From Rhizobium sp. (GTDB lineage: Bacteria; Pseudomonadota; Alphaproteobacteria; Rhizobiales; Rhizobiaceae), in NCBI GenBank assembly GCA_003527225.1, contig DPXQ01000044.1, positions 155,911 to 219,910 on the forward strand: DNA of 64,000 bases, given 5' to 3'. The position numbers and the translations under genes were made by a program. The notes under the pieces are model-generated. The model was not told the origin of the DNA. It made no database searches and saw only the letters and a program-made list of their open reading frames with translations. Positions 35,539 to 45,172 of this stretch are shown here, piece after piece (the stretch's first letter is position 1; each line of letters opens with the position of its first letter).

Positions 35539-36948
35539 TCATTTTTTCTCCGCACGCGCATGCTGGCCGACAAAGGTTTCGACGGCTTTAAGCTCGGCAT
35601 CGAGAACTTCGAAACGTTCCTCCCGGTCCATCAGATCAGCAAGCCACGTCGGAAGCGCCGGGTCAATACCGCTCGCGGATTTTACCGCTGCGGGGAATTT
35701 CGCCGGATGGGCGGTGGCGAGCGTCACCATGGGACTCTTCGCTCTCTCAAACTTCTTGGCGACAAATACGCCGACCGCCGTGTGCGGATCGAGTAGGTAG
35801 CCGGTCGCGGCCAGTGTATCGCGAATGGTCGCCGCCACCTGGCGCTCGCTTGCCTTTGCTGCACGGAACTCCTTGCGGATCGCCTTCAGGGCATGCGGCT
35901 GGATCTCGAAGGAACCAGACTGCCTGAGGCTTTCCATTGACGAACGGATCGCAGCATCGTCGCGTTCATAGGCTTCGAAAAGCAGCCGCTCGAAGTTCGA
36001 GGAAATCTGTATATCCATCGAGGGCGAGGTGGTGGCCGAGACACCGCGCATCTCGTAGCGGCCGGTCTTCAGCGTGCGCGCCAGGATGTCGTTTTCATTG
36101 GTGGCGACGACCAGCCGGTCGATCGGCAAGCCCATCTTCTTGGCAACATAGCCGGCGAAAATATCACCGAAATTGCCAGTGGGCACGGTGAAGGAAACCT
36201 TGCGGTCGGGGCTTCCGAGGGATAGCGCGGCGGTGAAGTAATAGACCACCTGCGCCATGATCCGCGCCCAGTTGATCGAGTTTACGCCCGAAATTTGCAG
36301 GCGGTCACGGAAAACGATGTCGTTGAACATCGCCTTGACCAGATTCTGGCAGTCGTCGAAATTGCCCTTGATGGCAAGGGCATGAACGTTCCCGGCCTTG
36401 GAGGTCGTCATCTGCCGCTGCTGGACGGGCGAAACCTTTTCATGCGGGAACAGGATGAAGATATCCGTGCGGTCGCGGCCGGCGAAGGCATCGATTGCTG
36501 CTCCGCCAGTATCTCCGGACGTCGCGCCGACGATCGTGGCCCGCTCGCCGCGCTCGGTGAGAACATGATCCATCAGCCGCGCCAGAAGCTGCATGGCGAC
36601 GTCCTTGAAGGCGAGCGTCGTGCCGTGGAACAGTTCCAGCACGAAGGCGTTGGGGCCGGTCTGAACAAGGGGCGCGACGGCGGGATGGCGGAAGGTCGCA
36701 TAGGCTTCGTCGATCATCGCCCGGAAGGTCTCTTCCTCGATTTCGCCCCCGGTGAAGGGATAGAGAACCGCGAAGGCGACGTCCTGATAGGATTTTCCAC
36801 GGAGCGCCCGGATCTCTTTCTTCTTCATGTGCGGCCACTTGCGTGGAACGTAGAGACCGCCGTCGCGGGCAAGGCCCGCCAGAAGGGCGTCGCAGAAGCC
36901 GAGGCTCGGGGCCTCGCCCCGGGTAGAGATGTAGTCCACGATGGTCAT
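35539..36948 (-). CDS. thrC: threonine synthase
   Basis: ThrC converts O-phosphohomoserine to threonine with pyridoxal phosphate. In 469 residues the PLP Lys115 lies in TTLAFKDVAMQ, and the phosphate-binding GATSGDTGGAAIDAF follows. The N-terminal STRGEAPSLGFCDALLAGLARDGGLYVP is typical of the bacterial/fungal class. The start may be ATG 36948 or the nearby GTG of VDYIS. It is followed by the M16 peptidase gene with an ATGA overlap or a 17-base gap. Confidence 0.96.
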   Translation of the reverse strand: MTIVDYISTRGEAPSLGFCDALLAGLARDGGLYVPRKWPHMKKKEIRALRGKSYQDVAFAVLYPFTGGEIEEETFRAMIDEAYATFRHPAVAPLVQTGPNAFVLELFHGTTLAFKDVAMQLLARLMDHVLTERGERATIVGATSGDTGGAAIDAFAGRDRTDIFILFPHEKVSPVQQRQMTTSKAGNVHALAIKGNFDDCQNLVKAMFNDIVFRDRLQISGVNSINWARIMAQVVYYFTAALSLGSPDRKVSFTVPTGNFGDIFAGYVAKKMGLPIDRLVVATNENDILARTLKTGRYEMRGVSATTSPSMDIQISSNFERLLFEAYERDDAAIRSSMESLRQSGSFEIQPHALKAIRKEFRAAKASERQVAATIRDTLAATGYLLDPHTAVGVFVAKKFERAKSPMVTLATAHPAKFPAAVKSASGIDPALPTWLADLMDREERFEVLDAELKAVETFVGQHARAEKK

Positions 36949-37138
36949 CCTTGCTGTCAAGAATAGAGGCGCGCGTTCACGAGGTTGTCCGCAAATCTGA
37001 AAATTGAACCAAAACGCCGGCTACCCAATCGATTTTTCGCTGCGCCGCTGATATAGACCATCGGCAAGGGTCGTGGAAAGGCCTCAATTGGAATGGTTTT
37101 CGGCTCGTGACAGCCTGAAATGAGGAAGGTGCAGTATC

Positions 37139-37684
37139 GTGTTTGTAAACGTGTCGCGCGGGATAGTGGCCGCATCCTTGTTGATTGCTCTGGCGGGCTG
37201 CAACGCCGGAAATCCGGGTGGGGCTCTCGGTTCCGCGGCGAACAAGCCTGAGGCAGCCCCCGCTGCGGTGGTTCAGGGCACATGTCCGATGATCGCGCTG
37301 CGGGACGGCACCGCCTATTTCCGCACCTATGCCAAGGGCGCCAAGGACGATCCGGCGAAGGTCATCTATCAGGCGTCGCTCGCCGATACGACCCGCTCAT
37401 GTACCCGGACGGATACGAGCCTTACGATCACAGTCATGATCCAGGGCCGTCTCGTCGCGGGGCCTGAAGGCAAGGCCGGGACGCTGACCATGCCGATCAG
37501 GGTGGCTGTGACAGATGGCGACAAGGTCGTCTATTCGGAACTCACCCAGTTCCAGTCCACGCTTGCCGACGTCAACCAGGCGTCGCAATTCATCTTCACC
37601 AAGGAAGTGACTGTTCCGGGTGACGTCAGCGGCCTTGCGAAAGTCCAGGTCGGATTTGACGAGGGACCCTACAAGACGAAATAG
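37139..37684 (+). CDS. predicted lipoprotein
   Basis: A 181-residue lipoprotein. The lipobox LAGC (Cys21) follows a short hydrophobic signal. The mature part (GTCPMIALRDGTAYFRTYAKGAKDDPAKVIYQASLADTTR ... VAVTDGDKVVYSELTQF) is a conserved alphaproteobacterial domain of unknown function with a beta-sandwich look. GTG 37139 is preceded by GAGGAAGG. A GCCGGC-type inverted repeat (37702-37719) follows the stop. Confidence 0.75.
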   Translation: MFVNVSRGIVAASLLIALAGCNAGNPGGALGSAANKPEAAPAAVVQGTCPMIALRDGTAYFRTYAKGAKDDPAKVIYQASLADTTRSCTRTDTSLTITVMIQGRLVAGPEGKAGTLTMPIRVAVTDGDKVVYSELTQFQSTLADVNQASQFIFTKEVTVPGDVSGLAKVQVGFDEGPYKTK

Positions 37685-37782
37685 GTGTTAGACTTCGGCC
37701 GCCGGCCCCAGTGCCGGCAGCTGTGATCCGGTTGCTTGCCTTGGGGGGCGGGGCGGTCATTTCGGACAATGGGGCATGGGGT

Positions 37783-38700
37783 GTGAAGGTCGGGATCATC
37801 AGGAACCCCGTCTCGGGTGGGCGCTCGGCGCGAAAATCGTGGCTTCGTGCAAGGGCCGAACTCGAGAACTGTTTCGGGGCCATCGAAGAGCATGAAACCA
37901 TCGCCGGGCAGACCGCGCGCATCGCCTCTGGGCTCTGCGATCGAGGCTTCGACCTGATCATTGCGGTCGGGGGTGACGGCACCATCGGAGATGTCGTCGA
38001 CGGAATTCTCTCCTCGCGCCGGCCACAGACTTCTTTTTCCTTCATTCCGAGCGGAACGGGCTGCGATTTCGCCCGCAATTTCAACCTGCCGGAAGATCCT
38101 CGCGAACTCGTCCGCACGATTGCCTCGGCACCCGTGCGGCAGATCGATTCCGGATGGCTGAGATGCGAGGCGGACAATGGCGACATCGTCGAGCGTCATT
38201 TCGCCAATATCGCCAGCCTCGGGGTATCGGGAAACATCGTCCGGTCGGTGAACCGCGCGCGGCGCGGCGGCGTCCTGCCGGGGCCTTTGCGTTTCCTGAT
38301 CCATTCCGTACGCGAGATCCTCCGGTACCGGCCGCCGTCCGTGCGTCTGATCATCGATGGCGAGGAGGTCTTTTCCGGTCCTGTCACCGTGATCGCCGTC
38401 GCCAATGGCGGCTGGTTCGGGGGCGGCATGCATGTTGCGCCCTCGGCCGATCTTGCCGACGGTCTCTTCGATGTCGCCGTCTTGGGTGGCGCGCCGACAC
38501 TCGGGGTTCTAGGTCTTCTGCGGAAGATCTATTCCGCCGGTCATGTCAGCGATCCGCTGGTCAGCTTCCATCAAGCGCGCACTGTCGAGGTTCTGCCGGT
38601 GGGCGAGGGCAGCGCGCTCATCGATGCCGATGGCGAGGCGCCCGGACGGATCGCGGCGCGGTTTGAGATCCGCCCCTCCGCGCTGCACCTCAAGATCTAG
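37783..38700 (+). CDS. diacylglycerol/lipid kinase family protein (YegS-like)
   Basis: A 305-residue lipid kinase with the DAGK catalytic domain. The N-terminal VGIIRNPVSGG, the nucleotide loop GGDGTIGDVVDGI, the SFIPSGTGCDFARNF motif and the C-terminal DGEAPG are conserved. Predicted substrate is diacylglycerol or phosphatidylglycerol. The start is uncertain: GTG 37783 precedes the first conserved residues, but the frame opens at GTG 37711. It probably lies downstream of the lipoprotein in one transcript. Confidence 0.87.
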   Translation: MKVGIIRNPVSGGRSARKSWLRARAELENCFGAIEEHETIAGQTARIASGLCDRGFDLIIAVGGDGTIGDVVDGILSSRRPQTSFSFIPSGTGCDFARNFNLPEDPRELVRTIASAPVRQIDSGWLRCEADNGDIVERHFANIASLGVSGNIVRSVNRARRGGVLPGPLRFLIHSVREILRYRPPSVRLIIDGEEVFSGPVTVIAVANGGWFGGGMHVAPSADLADGLFDVAVLGGAPTLGVLGLLRKIYSAGHVSDPLVSFHQARTVEVLPVGEGSALIDADGEAPGRIAARFEIRPSALHLKI

Positions 38701-38707
38701 ACCTGAG

Positions 38708-39397
38708 TCAAAGTACGCCGGCCCAGTTTTCCATCGCCGCGATGACGGCGGGCAGGTCCGTCATGCGCGCGATCACGGTCTCGGCTCCGGCATCCGTCAG
38801 GCGGTCGGCATGGGAGGGATAGGTGTGCGAGGCGCCGGTAAAGCCGATAACCCGCATGCCGGCGGCGCGCGCCGCATGCACGCCGTGAACCGAATCCTCG
38901 ATCACAATCACCTTGTCCGGATCGACGCCGAATTGCGCTGCGGCGTGAAGGAAGATATCCGGCTTCGGCTTCACCCGGTCGGGGCCGAGCGCCTTGGCCG
39001 AATAGACATGTGGCCCGAAATAGTCGCGGATACCGACCTTGGTCAGCATCATTTCCAGCCGCTCGGCCGAGGAGTTCGAGCAGATGCAGCGCGGACCGTT
39101 GATTCGGGCGAGCGCGAAGGACACGCCCTCGATGATCTTGAGGTCGCGAGCCAGGCGGGCGTCGACCAAGGCTTCCGACTTGTCTAGGAGACTGGCGGAC
39201 AGGGGAATGTCGATTTCCTTCTCGACCGTCAGCAGGATGTTTTTCCAGGTCATCCCGGCGAAACGCTCGCCCATTTCCTCGACCGAGATCGGATAGCCTG
39301 CCTCGTTGAGAAGCTTGGATTCCACCTTCGCCGCGATAATTTCGGAATCGACGAGCACGCCGTCGCAATCGAAAATGGTAAGCTCGAAACCGCTCAT
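38708..39397 (-). CDS. HAD-family phosphatase (beta-phosphoglucomutase/CbbY-like)
   Basis: A 229-residue HAD hydrolase. The nucleophile motif FDCDGVLVDSE (Asp10, Asp12), the Ser of ICSNSSAER, the Lys of KPKPDIFLHAA and the acidic VIEDSVHG are all in place, with an alpha-helical cap between. Probable sugar-phosphate phosphatase. ATG 39397 is chosen over an in-frame TTG at 39406. Convergent with the lipid kinase gene. Confidence 0.9.
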   Translation of the reverse strand: MSGFELTIFDCDGVLVDSEIIAAKVESKLLNEAGYPISVEEMGERFAGMTWKNILLTVEKEIDIPLSASLLDKSEALVDARLARDLKIIEGVSFALARINGPRCICSNSSAERLEMMLTKVGIRDYFGPHVYSAKALGPDRVKPKPDIFLHAAAQFGVDPDKVIVIEDSVHGVHAARAAGMRVIGFTGASHTYPSHADRLTDAGAETVIARMTDLPAVIAAMENWAGVL

Positions 39398-39477
39398 GTG
39401 TGGCAAATCCGTCTAGTCGTCTTGGGGAAGGGCCTGCCTACACGAAGAGCCGAAAGAGAACAATCCGCAATTCAACG

Positions 39478-40059
39478 TTACACGGCGGGGACCGGCGCGG
39501 CGGAGGCAAGGGCCAGCAAGTGTGGTTCAAGGGCGGTGCGGTCGCGCGTTGGGCCGCAATCCTGCTGCAAGAGATCGGCGAGCCACACGCCATCGGCAGC
39601 AAGCCGGACGATTTCAAGCATCGGCGTGTCGTCGGTAGCATGGTGTTCCCCAACCCGGGCTTCGAGCCAGTCGGACCAGAGTTGCCTGAGAGCCGGTTCG
39701 GCGACGAGGGAGACGGAGAGCGCCGCCCATGGACTGCGCGTCCCAAGCTCGTGGTCGGCGAAGGCGGCGCGCACATAGGCGCGGGTGAAACGGCCGTAGG
39801 CCACGGCGTCCTCGGCCATGTATCGGTCGATCTCCCGGCCCAATTGGGCGAGCAGGTCGGCGAAGACAGCCTCGATCAGAATCTGCTTGCTGGCGAAATG
39901 ATGCAGCAGCCCGCCCTTGGTAACGCCGGCGGCTTCCGCGACTGCCTGGATGGTGACGGCGGTCGGGCCGTGCTCGACGGCCAGCCTTGCGGCGCAGTCG
40001 AGAAGGGCGCGCCGGACAAGTTCGGGTTGTTTCTTTCGGGTATAGGCGTTCGCCGTCAT
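39478..40059 (-). CDS. TetR-family repressor of the SMR pump
   Basis: A 193-residue TetR regulator. The N-terminal HTH (LVRRALLDCAARLAVEHGPTAVTIQAVAEAAGVTKGGLLHHFASKQ) is typical, with a variable ligand-binding C-terminal half. Its ATG overlaps the SMR stop as ATGA, so pump and regulator are co-expressed and probably autoregulated through the palindrome at 40436-40461. The inducer is unknown, likely a cationic pump substrate. Confidence 0.93.
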   Translation of the reverse strand: MTANAYTRKKQPELVRRALLDCAARLAVEHGPTAVTIQAVAEAAGVTKGGLLHHFASKQILIEAVFADLLAQLGREIDRYMAEDAVAYGRFTRAYVRAAFADHELGTRSPWAALSVSLVAEPALRQLWSDWLEARVGEHHATDDTPMLEIVRLAADGVWLADLLQQDCGPTRDRTALEPHLLALASAAPVPAV

Positions 40060-40403
40060 CCGTGCGAGACCGAACTGGAAAAGGTGTTCATGACGATGAC
40101 GCCTGCGACGATCATGCCGATGCCGATCAGCGCGGCGAGATCGAGCGTCTGCTTGAACACCGTGACGCTTATGATGGCGGTGAGGATGATGCCGAGCCCG
40201 CCCCACATGGCATAGGCCACACCGAGCGGCACGCCCTTGAGGGCCTGGGATAACAGATAGAACGAGACGATGTAGAGCCCGACCATGGCGGCGGTCGGTC
40301 CGGCCTTCGTGAACTGGGCCGAATGCTGCAGGAGGGCGGTGCCGGCAACTTCGCAGACGATGGCGCCGGCAAGCGAGCCATAGGCGAGGACAACGGGATT
40401 CAT
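40056..40403 (-). CDS. SMR-family multidrug efflux transporter (EmrE/SugE-like)
   Basis: A 115-residue, four-helix drug/proton antiporter. The essential membrane Glu corresponds to E18 (AGAIVCEVAGTALLQHS), and the signature GVAYAMWGGLGIILTA is intact. ATG 40403 is downstream of GAGAG and a clear promoter/operator. It works as a dimer exporting quaternary ammonium-type compounds, or guanidinium in some relatives. Confidence 0.93.
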   Translation of the reverse strand: MNPVVLAYGSLAGAIVCEVAGTALLQHSAQFTKAGPTAAMVGLYIVSFYLLSQALKGVPLGVAYAMWGGLGIILTAIISVTVFKQTLDLAALIGIGMIVAGVIVMNTFSSSVSHG

Positions 40404-40435
40404 GAGCTTACTCTCGGAAACGCGTGACTGGAGTG

Positions 40436-40465
40436 AAAGATACCGTCTGGACGGTATCTTTGCAA
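40436..40465 (-). promoter_or_regulatory. promoter with overlapping TetR-type operator of SMR-tetR
   Basis: A perfect dyad with 12-bp arms (AAAGATACCGTC and its complement) around a central TG spans 40436-40461. On the minus strand -35 TTGCAA (40460-40465) and -10 TATCTT (40437-40442) are 17 bases apart and embed the dyad, so repressor binding would block RNA polymerase. The SMR ATG is 33 bases downstream. Confidence 0.8.
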
Positions 40466-40521
40466 GAGGACGCGTGAAATTGCCGGTTTGGGGTGTGGAA
40501 CTGCGCTTGCGGCTTTGCCCG

Positions 40522-41208
40522 CTACGAGGCGGCAGGAAACATCGCCGCGAAGCGCCGCTCGCCTTCGGGCGAAAAGACAATCGCCCGGCTGCCGGGCGTG
40601 CGCCGCGCATAGCCGTGGTCGAGGAAATGGTTGAGCAGGGCCTTGCCGAGCGAGCCGGAAAGATGGATCCGTCGCTCGCTCCAGTCGAGGCAGGCGCGGC
40701 AGAGCGGGCGGCGCTGCGCCTTCAGTTCGGCAAGGTCGATGCCGTGATCGCACACCAGCGCTTCGCCGGCGGGCGTCAGCTGAGGATGTTCCTCCTCGCC
40801 GATGACGGCGCCCCTGGCGCGCAGGCTGTCGAGCATCCTGACACCATAGTCGCCGGCCAGATGGTCGTAGCAGATCCGCGCCTTGCGCAGCGCCGGCTCC
40901 TTGGGCCCTGCCTTGTGGCGCACATGGCCGCGGCTTGCGGCAAAGCCCATCAGGCTTTCGATCATGCGGCCGACCGACGGATCGGCCAGCGTGAAATAGC
41001 GGTGACGCCCCTGCTTGCGCTGGGCGAGAAGCCCGCCGTCCTCGAGCTTGGCGAGGTGCGAGCTGGCCGTGGGCAGGCCGATCCCCGCCGCGCCTGCAAG
41101 TTCGGTGGCGGTGAGCGCACGCCCGTCCATCAGCGCCAGCAGCATGTTGGCGCGGGCGGGATCGCCGATCAGGGCGGCGAGGCGGGCAATATCGGGTCCT
41201 TCACTCAT
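40522..41208 (-). CDS. ArsR-family regulator with C-terminal extension
   Basis: A 228-residue winged-helix regulator. The N-terminal ArsR domain (IARLAALIGDPARANMLLALMDGRALTATELAGAAGI, then LPTASSHLAKLEDGGLL) is followed by about 130 residues with several Cys (CYDH, CDHG, CRACLDW) that could bind a metal or ligand. ATG 41208 overlaps a perfect palindrome, implying autoregulation. It is divergent from the NIPSNAP/ABM pair, its likely targets. Confidence 0.88.
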   Translation of the reverse strand: MSEGPDIARLAALIGDPARANMLLALMDGRALTATELAGAAGIGLPTASSHLAKLEDGGLLAQRKQGRHRYFTLADPSVGRMIESLMGFAASRGHVRHKAGPKEPALRKARICYDHLAGDYGVRMLDSLRARGAVIGEEEHPQLTPAGEALVCDHGIDLAELKAQRRPLCRACLDWSERRIHLSGSLGKALLNHFLDHGYARRTPGSRAIVFSPEGERRFAAMFPAAS

Positions 41209-41230
41209 GCTTCGATCGTAATCGAAGCAT
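41207..41230. promoter_or_regulatory. ArsR operator between arsR and NIPSNAP genes
   Basis: Perfect 10-bp arms ATGCTTCGAT (41207-41216) and ATCGAAGCAT (41221-41230) around CGTA. The left arm contains the arsR start codon. Its placement between divergent genes suits control of both. Confidence 0.75.
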
Positions 41231-41291
41231 TGCCGTCGGGCAATATGCAAGGAAGGGACATCGACATGATTACAGCATGAGAGGAAAGCCC

Positions 41292-41621
41292 ATGATCACC
41301 TGCGTCATCCGCTACGAAATCGATCCCTTCGCCAAGGACGCCTTTGCGGCCTACGCCCGCAACTGGGGCGAGGCAATCCCGCGCTGCGGCGCCGATCTGG
41401 TCGGCTATTTCGCCCCGCATGAAGGCTCCGCGACCACCGCCTATGGCATCTATCACGTCAAGGATCTTGCGGCCTACGAGGCCTATCGCGCCCGGCTCGC
41501 CGCAGACCCGCTCGGCAAGGCCAATTACGAATTTGCCCGCAACGAACGTTTCATTCTCAAGGAGGACCGGCTCTTCCTCAAATGCGTATCCGGAATCCCC
41601 GCGCTCGAGGCGCAACCATGA
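41292..41621 (+). CDS. NIPSNAP family protein
   Basis: A 109-residue alpha/beta-barrel protein (CVIRYEIDPFAKDAFAAYARNWGEAIPRCGADLVGYF ... YGIYHVKDLAAYEAYRARLAADPLGKANYEFA). ATG 41292 follows GAGGAAAG. It overlaps the next gene by ATGA. It probably shares a substrate with the ABM-type partner, and both are likely under the divergent ArsR regulator. Function unknown. Confidence 0.85.
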   Translation: MITCVIRYEIDPFAKDAFAAYARNWGEAIPRCGADLVGYFAPHEGSATTAYGIYHVKDLAAYEAYRARLAADPLGKANYEFARNERFILKEDRLFLKCVSGIPALEAQP

Positions 41622-41962
41622 TCGCGGTGATTTTCGAGGTCACGCCCTATCTCGGAGAGCGGCATCGCTATCTCGATCTGGCTGGAGACTTGCTCTGCAA
41701 GCTGGAGAAGATCGACGGCTTCATTTCCGTCGAGCGCTTCGAGAGCCTGACCATACGTGGCAAGCTTCTATCCCTGTCCTTCTGGCGTGACGAGGAGGCG
41801 GTGCGCCGCTGGCGCGAGACGGAGGAGCATCGCGCGGCACAACGGGCCGGAAGGGGCGGGGTCTTTGCCGATTACCGCCTTCGGGTTGCTCATGTTCTGC
41901 GCGACTACGGCATGAAGGAAAGGGACGAGGCTCCGGACGACAGCCGGGCAGTCCACGGTTAG
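41618..41962 (+). CDS. antibiotic biosynthesis monooxygenase (ABM) family protein
   Basis: A 114-residue ferredoxin-like barrel (MIAVIFEVTPYLGERHRYLDLAGDLLCKLEKIDGFISVERFES ... LSFWRDEEAVRRWRETEEHRAAQ). It is coupled to the NIPSNAP gene by a 4-base ATGA overlap. ABM proteins oxidise aromatic or quinol-like compounds, or bind heme. Role here unknown; the ArsR-controlled two-gene unit suggests detoxification (inference). Confidence 0.82.
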   Translation: MIAVIFEVTPYLGERHRYLDLAGDLLCKLEKIDGFISVERFESLTIRGKLLSLSFWRDEEAVRRWRETEEHRAAQRAGRGGVFADYRLRVAHVLRDYGMKERDEAPDDSRAVHG

Positions 41963-41986
41963 GCCGATCTATGTCCGGCGGGCGCC

Positions 41987-43627
41987 TCAATCCACCGTGA
42001 CCTCGGTCCGTTCCCCGGCCACGACCGTTGCCGGCTTCTCCTGTGGCGCCTTGTCGTCTTCGTAACTGACCCTGACGATGTAGTCGCCCGGTGGCACGGT
42101 GTCCTGATATTCCTCGCCATAGTTACCTGAAATCTCTTTCTGGTTACCCTGGATGTCTTTCTTCGCCCCGATTATGTCGATGCGGTAGGCTCCGGGTGCG
42201 GCGATGGCCAGCACGCCGGCATTGATGTTCACCGACACCTCGATGCTTTCGCCGGCCTTCATGGAGAAAGGCGTCTCGCCGCTCGCCGAGCCCAGTTGGG
42301 CCCGCAGGATGAGATCGCCTGTCGGTACTTCCAGCTTGTCATCGACACCGTAGCCGCCGTTGATATCGTCGCGGCTGCCGTCGATCTTGGGTTTGGCGCC
42401 AATCACGTCGAAGCGGATGTCTCCGTCCTCGACCGCAGGACCTCCCTCCGCATAGATCGCTTTGGTAACGACGATCCCGCCACCGATGACGATCTCGTGC
42501 GTCTTCTCCTCGCCCGCTGCGATGGTGATCGTTTGCTCCACGGTCGATGGACCGATCCTGCCCGTGAGCTTCACCTCGCCAGCCGTCACATACGTCTTGG
42601 TCAGCCCGTATCCACCATCGGCATTGCCGGCGAATTCGAGGTCGACGTGCACATTGTCGTCGGGTTCGCCATCGGGGGTGCGTTTCGGTATCACCGTCAG
42701 CAGTCCGGCGTTGAAATCGGCGACCGGCCTCGCGACGTCGTTCCCGGCGACCTCGAACGGCACTGTCACCGATAAGGCACCAAGTCTGGCGACCCCGACA
42801 TATTTGCCTGGCGGCAGGTTGAAGTTCGACGCCGCGCCATAGCCGCCCTCGACACCGTCCTCAGAGGGCGCGCCGTTGGCATCCGGCGGATAGAAATCCC
42901 ATCGCACCCGTTCATTGTCGCCAAGCGAGGGGCCGTCGGCGAAGAGTTTCGCATCCGTCGAGACGTTGAAGTCGGGCTTTGCCGGTTCAGGCTCGGGTGC
43001 AGGTTCGGCCTCTGCGACCACCGTCTCGGTCAGCGCCTCGGAGAGTTCCGCCGCGTCATTGGCCTGGAGATATTTGCCGCCAGTGTTTTCCGCCAGACAT
43101 GCGACCTGCTTGCCTTCCTCGTCCGTCAGTCCGAAACCGACGACATGGGCGGTGAAGTCGACGCCGACGCTTTCAAGCTCGCTGCCGAGTGCACAAGGGT
43201 CGGCCTCGCAGGTTTCGAGCCCGTCCGTCACCAGGATGACGGTCGCCTTTTCTTCGGTGTACTTGAGCGCTTCCGCCGCTTGCTTCACGGATTCCGAAAG
43301 CGGCGTCTTGCCCTTCGGATTGATGCTCTTCACGAATTTTGAGATCGCCTCGGCTGTGCCGGGGGCAGGCGGCACGGCGAGTTCGATGTCGGTGCATGAA
43401 CCCTTCTCACGATGCCCGTAGACCATAAGGCCGAGTGCGTTTTCCGCTGGCACGCTTGACAGCACCGTGTCGAGCGTCTCCCGAGCAATGTCCATTTTTG
43501 CCGTGCCTTCGATCTGGCCCCACATGGAGCCGGAAGCATCAAGAACGATGATGGTCTGGTCGGCGGCCTGCGCGCTTGTGGCCGCCATGAAGGCGAACGC
43601 GAGGCAGAATGGCTTCAGAAAGCGCAT
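41987..43627 (-). CDS. secreted VWA-domain protein with four tandem GGYG repeats
   Basis: A 546-residue exported protein. Signal peptide to about 21, then a von Willebrand A domain with a complete MIDAS (DASGS 30-34, Thr108, Asp135). An acidic Pro/Glu linker (about 203-218) precedes four beta-rich repeats of 75-85 residues. Each has a GGYG or GNYG turn (261, 338, 424, 501) followed by a PxGxY/L-type strand, like carboxypeptidase-regulatory or PEGA folds. It probably binds Mg2+ and a protein or surface ligand in the periplasm. The gene is monocistronic. Confidence 0.85.
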   Translation of the reverse strand: MRFLKPFCLAFAFMAATSAQAADQTIIVLDASGSMWGQIEGTAKMDIARETLDTVLSSVPAENALGLMVYGHREKGSCTDIELAVPPAPGTAEAISKFVKSINPKGKTPLSESVKQAAEALKYTEEKATVILVTDGLETCEADPCALGSELESVGVDFTAHVVGFGLTDEEGKQVACLAENTGGKYLQANDAAELSEALTETVVAEAEPAPEPEPAKPDFNVSTDAKLFADGPSLGDNERVRWDFYPPDANGAPSEDGVEGGYGAASNFNLPPGKYVGVARLGALSVTVPFEVAGNDVARPVADFNAGLLTVIPKRTPDGEPDDNVHVDLEFAGNADGGYGLTKTYVTAGEVKLTGRIGPSTVEQTITIAAGEEKTHEIVIGGGIVVTKAIYAEGGPAVEDGDIRFDVIGAKPKIDGSRDDINGGYGVDDKLEVPTGDLILRAQLGSASGETPFSMKAGESIEVSVNINAGVLAIAAPGAYRIDIIGAKKDIQGNQKEISGNYGEEYQDTVPPGDYIVRVSYEDDKAPQEKPATVVAGERTEVTVD

Positions 43628-43769
43628 GTCGGTGGTCTCCCCCTTTTTTGGCGCGGGAAATCTGGCATGCGTTCCGCCGGGCGGCAAGCCTTGTCAGGGT
43701 CAGAAAATCGAATCGATGAAGACTATTACAAGAGAAATTTTTAGATTGTGCCCGAGGACTTCAGTCTTT

Positions 43770-43789
43770 GGTAACCAAGTTCGGTAACC
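43770..43789 (+). promoter_or_regulatory. direct GGTAACC repeat upstream of ccrM
   Basis: GGTAACC occurs at 43770-43776 and 43783-43789 (13-base period), about 50 bases before the ccrM start. One GANTC site (GAATC, 43710-43714) lies further upstream. This could be a regulator site. It does not match the CtrA consensus TTAA-N7-TTAA. Confidence 0.35.
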
Positions 43790-43833
43790 ATAAGCATCGT
43801 GTTCCCGTGCTGCGTCAGCGTAAGAGTGAGTAA

Positions 43834-44967
<1,134 letters not shown>

Positions 44968-45039
44968 CGGTCCGCCAGCTTTGTCAGTCCAGAAATCCTC
45001 CTTCCGGTCATAGTACCTTCAGTCCCGGCGGGAGAAGTC

Positions 45040-45079
45040 TGACGCCCGGAGTCGAAAGATTCCGGGCGTCATCCTTTTG
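45040..45079 (+). terminator. rho-independent terminator after ccrM
   Basis: Perfect 11-bp arms TGACGCCCGGA (45040-45050) and TCCGGGCGTCA (45061-45071) around a 10-base loop are followed by TCCTTTT. It separates ccrM from the glycosyltransferase gene. Confidence 0.8.
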
Positions 45080-45172
45080 CGGACGATTATCACGACCGCA
45101 CGTCCGGGAAGCCAGCTTCGGACAAGTCACCGTTCATAAGTCTCTCGGTAATCGGGAGACAATCTGCAAGTG

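Noticed and set aside
37711..37782. N-terminal extension of the lipid kinase from GTG 37711
   Set aside because: The added 24 residues (LLALGGGAVISDNGAWG) match no kinase and there is no ribosome site; kept only as an alternative start.
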